Below, piece by piece: positions 58,401-64,000 of a stretch of DNA of 64,000 nt; position 1 is the first letter of the stretch; every line of letters begins with the position of its first letter. This DNA is from Ustilaginoidea virens (taxonomy: Eukaryota > Ascomycota > Sordariomycetes > Hypocreales > Clavicipitaceae): positions 186,001 to 250,000 of the forward strand of contig NC_057319.1 of NCBI RefSeq assembly GCF_000687475.1, written 5' to 3'. The notes under the pieces were generated by a model. It was given only the letters and a program-made list of their open reading frames with translations. It was not told the origin of the DNA and did no database searches. The translations under genes were made by a program, and so were the position numbers.

Positions 58401-61400
58401 AAAAAGAAAAGAAAAAGGCAGAAAAGGAACGACTCGAGCAGGAGGCCAAGGAGGCCGCCGAGAGAGAGGCCGAGGAACAGGCCTCACGAGAAGCAGAAGA
58501 GAAGGCTCGACTTGAAGAAGAAGAGAGGATTCGCGCCGAAGAAGAAGCTGCACGGGAAGCGGAAGAACAGGCTCGAATCGAACAGGAAGAGAAGATCCGC
58601 GCCGAAGAAGAAGCCGCCCGGGAAGCGGAAGAACAGGCTCGAATCAAAAAGGAAGAGAAGATCCGCGCCGAAGAAGAAGCCGCCATCCTGAAAGAAGAGC
58701 GAGAACTTGCTGCCCTTGAAGAGAAGAAACTTCTCAGGGGAAAACTCACAAAGAAGGACACGGACAAGTATAACCGTTTGAAAGAGAATTCCGAAAAACG
58801 AGCAAAGGAGGCAGAAGCTCATGAAGCCGGCGACCAAGCCGCACGCGAAGCAGAGGAAGCCACTCGAAAGGCTGAGGAACAGGCTGCGCTCGAGGCAGAG
58901 GAAGCCGCACGAAAGGCTGAGGAACAAGCTGCGCTCGAAGCGGAGGAAGCCGCGCGAGAGGCTGAGGAACAGGCTGCGCTCGAAGCGGAGGAAGCCGCGC
59001 GAGAGGCTGAGGAACAGGCTGCGCTCGAGGCAGAGGAAGCCGCGCGAAAGGCCGAGGAACAGGCTGCTCGTGAAGCAGAGGAAGCTGCGCGAGAGGCTCT
59101 GAAACGGGCCGCGCAAGAAGCTGAAGAAGCAGAAGCTGCCAAGAAGAGTTCGAAAAAGAGCTCTAAAAAGGAAAAAGAAAGAGAAAAAGACAAGGACAAA
59201 AAGAAGGGAAAGAAGACGTCAAAGGAACCCGAGCCTGCACCCGAACCTGAACCCGAACCCGAGTCGATACCTGAGCCCGCACCCGAGCCGGTACCCGAGC
59301 CAGAACCTGAGCCGGAACCTGAGCTGAAGCCGGAAGAGATTGAAGAGCTTTTGTCTCCAAAGGACACATCAACGAACGATGCCTTCAGCTTCTGGGGTAT
59401 TGGTGGCGGGTCCAAGAAATCCAAGAAAGGCACGTTGCTTGATAAGTCATCGCTCCCTCAGCTTTTGCTCCATTCCGCATCATTTTCTCGAAACACGCTG
59501 ATGTTGGCCTCTTGCTGACTCTTCCGCGCAGCTGCGCAAGACGCCACTAAAGACAAGGAGGCCACTTCTTTGCCCAAGACAAGTGAGGGCGCTTCAATCA
59601 TGAAGGGGTCGTTGTCGCGCAAAGCTGTTGGAGGCAAGATTGCGGATAGGCTGAAAACCTTTGAGGCCGAGCCGGAGGAGCCCCTTGCGGACTTGGTTCC
59701 TCCGCCTCCTCCACCAGCTCCGCCAACACCACCAAGAGATGAAAAGAGCTCCAAACCTAGCTCCAAAAAACTGCTCAAGGAAACTGTTGAAGAGACGGAA
59801 CGTTATATTTCCTCGAAGAAAAGCCACAAGGCTGCCGAGATTCCTGGAAGCTTTCCAGCCGACGAAGACGAAGACGACATTGTCGAAGTCATTGACCTGT
59901 CACCGAAAGACAAGTCGAAGAAGAGCAAGAAGGGCAAGGCAAAACAAGAGTTTTTGCCCGCCCCGCCTCCCCCGCCTCCTGTTCCCGATGCCCCGATTCT
60001 CAATGGCCCAATGACGCCGCCTCCTCAGTCCAAGGCGTCGAAGAAAGTTCGACCCAAGATTAACGGAGACGACGCATCATGGTCCAAAGTAGACGCAGCT
60101 TCCGCAGCTCAGAAGGAAGGAAGGAAAGAGGTTCGAAAAGCGTCGTCCTCGAAGACCAAGTCGGACAAGCCGTCAAAGCGACCTTCGGACAAGACTTCCT
60201 CCAAAGACTCTGGCTCGGATAAAGCAGAGCGTGCGGAAAAATCAAGCAAGATGGCGAGCAAGGCTCGAACCTCGAGCATGTTTGCTAGCACACCGCCCAT
60301 CTCCAGGTCCATGTCCATGCGGGACAGGGAGAAGAGGGCCGGGACGAGCGGCAGATCATCCTCACGCAGACGATCCGTTGACGCGCACGGTGTAGCTCCC
60401 CCAGCTACGGAAGAACTGCCAGAAATGCCATCAAAGGCCGCCAAAATATTGGGCGTCGACAAGGCAAGCGCCAAGAAAAAATCGCGCAAGGCTGCAGAAC
60501 ACGACGACGTGCAGATGAGTGGTGGACTAGATATAGACAGCAGAGCTGCAAAGCGCGAGAAGAAGCGTTCTAGAAAACCCGTGGACGACGACGACGGGGC
60601 CATGTTTGATGGCGGCGCTCCATCCGACACGCCGCTAAAGCGTGGTGCCTCGACATCCAAAAAGTCGGGGTTTTCCGGCCTCTTCAGCGGATTGATGACA
60701 CCAAAATCAGCGAGGGCAGACCCATTCGCAGATGTGGAGGCGCCTGTGGACGAGACGGATCGAGAGGCTCGACCATCGGCACGGAAATCTTCACGACGTA
60801 GCGACCGAGAGCAGCACGACAAGGTCAACAGCGAGTCGCGGCGGGGAAAGCGCCGTCAACACGAGGAGGAATCTCAGGCGCGGAAGGTAGAGGAGAAGGA
60901 AGCTAGAAGAGCCGAGCGTCGCGCGGCTCGTCAGCGCGAAGCAGAGGAGCAACGCGCTGCCCAAGAACGAGAAGCGAGGAGAGCCGAACGACGCCGGCTG
61001 CGCAAGGAACAGGAGGCCGCTGCTCAAGCCGACGAGGCACGCAAGGCGGCTAAACAGGAGCGCCGGCACCCGCAACGAATCGACGCGGCCGAAGAGGACG
61101 CGGAACGGCGACGGCGACGGGAAGAGCGCCGCGCAGCCCGCCACGCAGCAGAGGCTGCAAATGGGCATGGGCGGAGGAGCAGTCGAAGGCCGTCGGGAGA
61201 TGAGCCGGTGTACCCGCACAAGGACGGGGGGGAGGGGCGACGTGAGAGCAGGAAGGGAGCGGCCTGGCCGCTCTCGGGGACGTCGTCGTGGGTGAAGGAG
61301 CACTCGGACGCACCACCACCGCCACCACCGGCGGCGGCAGCGGCGGCGGCACCTGATGACGGCGGCCCCACTGACGAAGAGCAAGTCCGCCGTGAGGCTC

Positions 61401-61612
61401 GGCGAGCTCGGCGTCGAGCCAAGCAAGGAGATGCAACGGCGGAAGAGACTGACGAGCAGCGTCGGCGGCGGGCCAGGCGTGAAGAACGGGAGAGGGACAG
61501 GCGGGGTGTTGCTGGATCAGAGGGCAGCGATGAGCGGCATCAGAGCAGGAGGAACTCGATCCTGGCTGATTCGACGCCTCGCACAAGTTGGTGGAGGAAG
61601 TTTACGGGCTAG
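55483..61612 (+). CDS. Giant charged low-complexity protein with repeated Trp + Lys-rich modules, unknown function
   Basis: I do not recognise the family. Three long frames in line (55483-58245, about 58263-59430, 59532-61612) appear to be one gene of roughly 2000 residues. The first block repeats a module about twelve times: a Trp-containing core (such as DIWGNWSIG, DAWGSWDGD) followed by a KKDKKKKK-type basic patch, separated by acidic and EPEP stretches. The second block is a long Ala/Glu/Arg coiled coil with 22- and 15-residue tandem repeats and one more module (FWGIGGGSKKSKK). The third is Ser/Lys/Arg-rich with polyPro runs, a second charged helix, and the end TPRTSWWRKFTG. The start is uncertain: residues 19-50 look intron-derived. 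Junction 1 (58076-58262) is unresolved; junction 2 is probably a GC-AG intron (59430-59531). No signal peptide or enzyme motif is seen. Confidence 0.7.
58841..59100 (+). repeat. 45-bp tandem repeat encoding a 15-residue coiled-coil unit
   Basis: About five copies encode AEEQAALEAEEAARE with small variations. Each unit is a whole number of codons, so changes in copy number preserve the frame. An earlier 66-bp repeat at about 58525-58685 encodes a 22-residue variant. Confidence 0.85.
59430..59531 (+). other. Probable GC-AG intron of the giant gene
   Basis: The second block runs into a stop at 59516 while the third continues in the same frame number, so an intron with length divisible by three is needed. 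No GT after the conserved KKSKK module gives the right phase. A GC donor (AAAG-GCACGT at 59430) with acceptor CGCGCAG (ending 59531) does: 102 bp, joining KKSKK to AAQDATK. Confidence 0.5.
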
Positions 61613-61648
61613 CGCTTGCTGCGTGGGAGTGCGTTTTTCGTTTCCACC

Positions 61649-61682
<34 letters not shown>

Positions 61683-61930
61683 CACTTTTTTCACTTTTTT
61701 TCCACTGTTTTTCTTGTTCCAAGCGGACGCATCTTGATTGGACATTTTGTTTCAACTGACGTCCCCTCGGGAGGCAGTCAGTTCACACGCATGGTTATTG
61801 GCATTGGCGTGAGGATATCCAGCAGGATCTGGAATATGCCGTGGTTTGCTTGGATGAAATACCTCTAGGCAAGATTTGACATGATACCCACCGACATGGT
61901 AAGTACTGCGACGCAAGCATTGATTGGTGT

Positions 61931-62062
61931 GACGAGTCCGAATCTCGATGAGCTACGACTCTCGACGAGTCCGAATCTCGATGAGCTACGACTCTCGACG
62001 AGTCCGAATCTCGATGAGCTACGACTCTCGACGAGTCCGAATCTCGACGAGCCACGACTCTA
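61931..62062. repeat. 33-bp tandem repeat, four copies
   Basis: Four head-to-tail 33-bp units, beginning GACGAGTCCGAATCTCGATG, with changes only in the last copy. The unit is 11 codons and open on both strands: plus-strand TSPNLDELRLS, minus-strand RVVAHRDSDSS. There are no spacers, so this is not a CRISPR array. Confidence 0.9.
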
Positions 62063-62095
62063 CGACGAAGCGTAGTTTTTGGGCATGAGCGAAGC

Positions 62096-62338
62096 GTGCA
62101 GTTAATAATGCAGGATATAAAACCTGCCACGCATTTGACTAGTTTGCAAATTATCCCTTTTGGCTGCGTCACGGTGCAGCAGCTTCTGCAACGGACCAGG
62201 TTTAAGCCGATAGAAAACCGTAAGCCAAAGGTTGCGCCAGCCGACGAGGAAACCAGCGTGATGCGTAGTGTAGGAACGAACCAGCAGTTTCCGGATTTTA
62301 ACAAAGAGCTGCTATCGCACTTGTCGCGCGCGGCGTGA
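62096..62338 (+). CDS. Short open frame of unknown nature, possible gene relic
   Basis: An 80-residue frame (MQLIMQDIKPATHLTS to LSHLSRAA) with balanced, protein-like composition, unlike the low-complexity frames around it. I recognise no domain. It follows the 33-bp repeat by about 35 bp and is preceded by TATAAA-like sequence inside its own start. It could be a small gene, an exon of something larger or a decayed element; the evidence is weak. Confidence 0.2.
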   Translation: MQLIMQDIKPATHLTSLQIIPFGCVTVQQLLQRTRFKPIENRKPKVAPADEETSVMRSVGTNQQFPDFNKELLSHLSRAA

Positions 62339-62539
62339 AGTTGCGGCATCAAAGTCGCACCAGTGGTCTTTTATATTCCCGAAGCAATTGAGGCGTCACA
62401 CTTTTGGTGCAGGGGCTGATACCTGCCAGGTACCTACCTTAGGTACCTACCTGGTACCTAACCTAGCCTAACCAAAGGTACAAGGTGAAATGTACGTCTT
62501 GATTCGGCTAGACGGAGTCGTTGCGTTGCCAACCTTGCG

Positions 62540-62541
<2 letters not shown>

Positions 62542-62592
<51 letters not shown>
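62542..62592. repeat. (GCA)17 microsatellite, non-coding
   Basis: Seventeen uninterrupted GCA units outside any recognisable gene. Confidence 0.92.
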
Positions 62593-63039
62593 CGTGATAT
62601 CACAAGGCGCAATTAGCCCGAAACCGAACAGACTTTGCGCGGCGTGATAAGCTTAAGTTCATCGGGGGGACGTGCCGTGGCATCCGTCGAGTGGTCTCTT
62701 ACGGGGCGGGCGTGCTGGGACATATTGACTACATATGTACATCCATGAATCCGAAACGGTGCTGGGGGGGGGTGTTGACGGCGCCCCGCGTACAGGAGCG
62801 TCTGGACCGTTTGTTACGGCGCCAGCGCTTGCAGTGGTGCGTGTTGCAGCGCGTGTTGCAGCGCATGTTGCAGTGCAGGTGGGCAGCAAGTCTCCGGACG
62901 GTCGGCGCAACCAGTAGCAGCAAGTCAAGTCAGTGCGTCTGTCTGCGCTGCTGTTCGTTGTGTTTAAGCCACCTAGCAGATGCCAACCTGGGAAACTCGC
63001 AACAAGCACCTGCGCGAAGCAGCCCCGACCAAGATCAAA

Positions 63040-63196
63040 CCAGACCAGACCAGACCAGACCAGACCAGACCAGACCAGACCAGACCAGATCAGACCGGAT
63101 CAGACCAGGTCAGACCAGATCCAACCAGACCAGACCAGACCAGACCAGACCAGACAAGACCAGATCCAACCAGACCAGACAAGACAAGACCAGACA
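63040..63196. repeat. CCAGA pentanucleotide array, imperfect
   Basis: About 30 units, mostly CCAGA, with variants such as TCAGA, ACAGG and ACAAG and two matching 'GATCCAACCAGA' interruptions. It ends about 75 bp before the golgin start codon, so it is in the promoter or 5' UTR. Confidence 0.88.
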
Positions 63197-63270
63197 ACAT
63201 CAGGCGGCTTTGCAAACATCCCTCTCCCTCTGGTCCCCCGTAGCTTCGCGCTGGATCGGCGCTCTCGACC

Positions 63271-64000
63271 ATGGCCGCTCCCAGCAGGCAGTCGAAATGG
63301 GGCTCCTTTCTGTCGCAGGCCGTTGCGGGCGTCGAGTCCAGGCTGGACAACATGCTGGCCGAACCCGACGACGCCGCGGCTGCACCGTCGCCCGCGCCGA
63401 CCGGCACGGCGGCGACACCTCCGTCCGCGAAGCCGAGCGCAGGTACGTTTTTTTTTTCTTGTTCTTTTTCTTTTTCTTTTTCTCTTTTTCCTTTTGCAGA
63501 AGTCAGTCCGGGCGCTGGGGTTGCGTCTCCGTGCTCGTCTTGCCGCTCGGCAGCCGTTCGCCCTCGACTGACTGCGCGGATGCAACCGGCTAGCCAGTTC
63601 CCGATCCGTTTCCGCCAACCGCCCCGGCGATCGGCTGCAGGCACGGCTGGCCCAGGCCATGGCCGGGAAAGCGAGTGCCGGTGCCGGTGCCGGTGCCGGT
63701 GGAGGTGGAGGTGCCGCCAAGAAAACAGCAACGGCGTCTCCGAGGAGCTCGGTCGACCAGGCCTCTACGACTTCCGCGGAACGTCAGTCCACGGAACGGA
63801 GGTCGACAGAGCGTCGGTCCGCAGAACGCAGGTCCACGGAGAAAGAGCCAGAGGCAAAGAGGGATGGCGGCGAGCCTGGTGCCGCGGATGGTGCCGCGGA
63901 GCCGGTTCCCTGCACAGACACGGCGGCAGCTGCGAGCTCCTCGTCGGATCCCGGCCTGGCGCCGAGCGAGGCGACCAATGGGCTTGAGCCGGCACAGCCG
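63271..64000 (+). CDS. TATA-element-modulatory-factor-like Golgi coiled-coil protein (TMF1/Sgm1), 5' part
   Basis: Exon 1 (63271-63442) encodes MAAPSRQSKWGSFLSQAVAGVESRLDNMLAE, the conserved start of fungal TMF/Sgm1 proteins. After a 151-bp intron (63443-63593; GTACGT, T-rich, CTGAC branch, CTAG acceptor) the frame continues ANRPGDRLQARLAQAMAGK, typical of the family, then Ser/Glu-rich sequence with a repeated STERRS-type motif to the window edge. About 192 residues are visible; the long C-terminal coiled coils and Rab6-binding region would lie beyond. TMF-type golgins tether vesicles at the Golgi. An alternative acceptor at 63500 keeps an open frame but loses the DRLQARLAQ match, so I reject it. 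Confidence 0.78.

Larger units (their letters stand above)
61613..63270. other. Repeat-rich spacer between the giant gene and the golgin gene
   Basis: About 1.7 kb. In order it holds T32 (61651-61682), the 33-bp tandem repeat (61931-62062), a short open frame at 62096-62338, a GGTACCTA palindrome cluster (62428-62470), (GCA)17 (62542-62592) and the CCAGA array (63040-63196). Only the short frame is a possible gene. Confidence 0.6.

Noticed and set aside
61931..62062. CRISPR-like array
   Set aside because: Units are directly adjacent with no spacers, and the host is a eukaryote; it is a simple tandem repeat.

Overview
The window is nuclear DNA of a filamentous ascomycete, most probably a Sordariomycete and plausibly Hypocreales. 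The evidence is short GT-AG introns (about 50-190 bp) with CTAAC/CTGAC-type branch sites, GC-rich coding sequence, fungus-specific families (Crz1, Mdm31, SUN, Hcr1, an Sgm1/TMF golgin, alternative oxidase), and intergenic DNA carrying the motifs TACTCCGTA/TACGGAGTA and CTAGGTACC. I place the clade by inference only. No bacterial-style operon, CRISPR array, intact transposon, rRNA or confident tRNA is visible.

Layout, left to right. 1-8.8 kb: 3' part of a DEAH-type RNA helicase (+), a small SDHAF3 complex II assembly factor (-), histidine methyltransferase HPM1 (+), an ING/PHD reader of the YNG2 type (-) and a class I histone deacetylase of the HOS2 type (+). 9.9-11.4 kb: a secreted SUN cell-wall protein (-). 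11.4-17.0 kb: a gene-free stretch with simple repeats and TACTCCGTA motifs. 17-18.8 kb: a three-finger C2H2 regulator (+). 20.5-21.6 kb: DGAT2 (+). 22-23.8 kb: AP endonuclease APN1 (+). 24.4-28.1 kb: the checkpoint kinase BUB1 (-). 28.7-30.3 kb: enolase (-). 31.7-33.8 kb: argininosuccinate synthase (-), with 15 exons including a 5-nt one. 34.6-35.5 kb: PNO1 (-), divergent from MDM31 (+, 36-38.2 kb). 39.3-40.3 kb: eIF3j/HCR1 (-), divergent from arginyl-tRNA synthetase (+, 41.6-44.7 kb). 45.6-46.9 kb: alternative oxidase (+). 49.7-52.0 kb: the calcineurin-responsive factor CRZ1 (+). 55.5-61.6 kb: a very large, highly charged, repeat-built protein of unknown function (+). 61.6-63.3 kb: repeat-rich spacer. 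63.3 kb to the end: 5' part of a TMF/Sgm1-type golgin (+), cut by the window edge.

The genes are mostly core housekeeping functions and do not form a biosynthetic or defence cluster. Loose themes are chromatin (ING reader, HDAC), translation and ribosome biogenesis (PNO1, eIF3j, ArgRS, possibly the helicase), mitochondria (SDHAF3, MDM31, AOX, possibly alternative forms of APN1 and ArgRS) and arginine use (ARG1 and ArgRS). The most unusual features are gene architecture (5-nt and 14-nt exons in ARG1, a 7-nt last exon in ArgRS, a likely GC-AG intron in the giant gene), alternative N-termini suggesting dual targeting, recurrent intergenic near-palindromes, and many mononucleotide runs of 20-38 bp. 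Exon boundaries below were worked out by hand from reading frame, splice consensus and remembered family sequence; no alignment was run.
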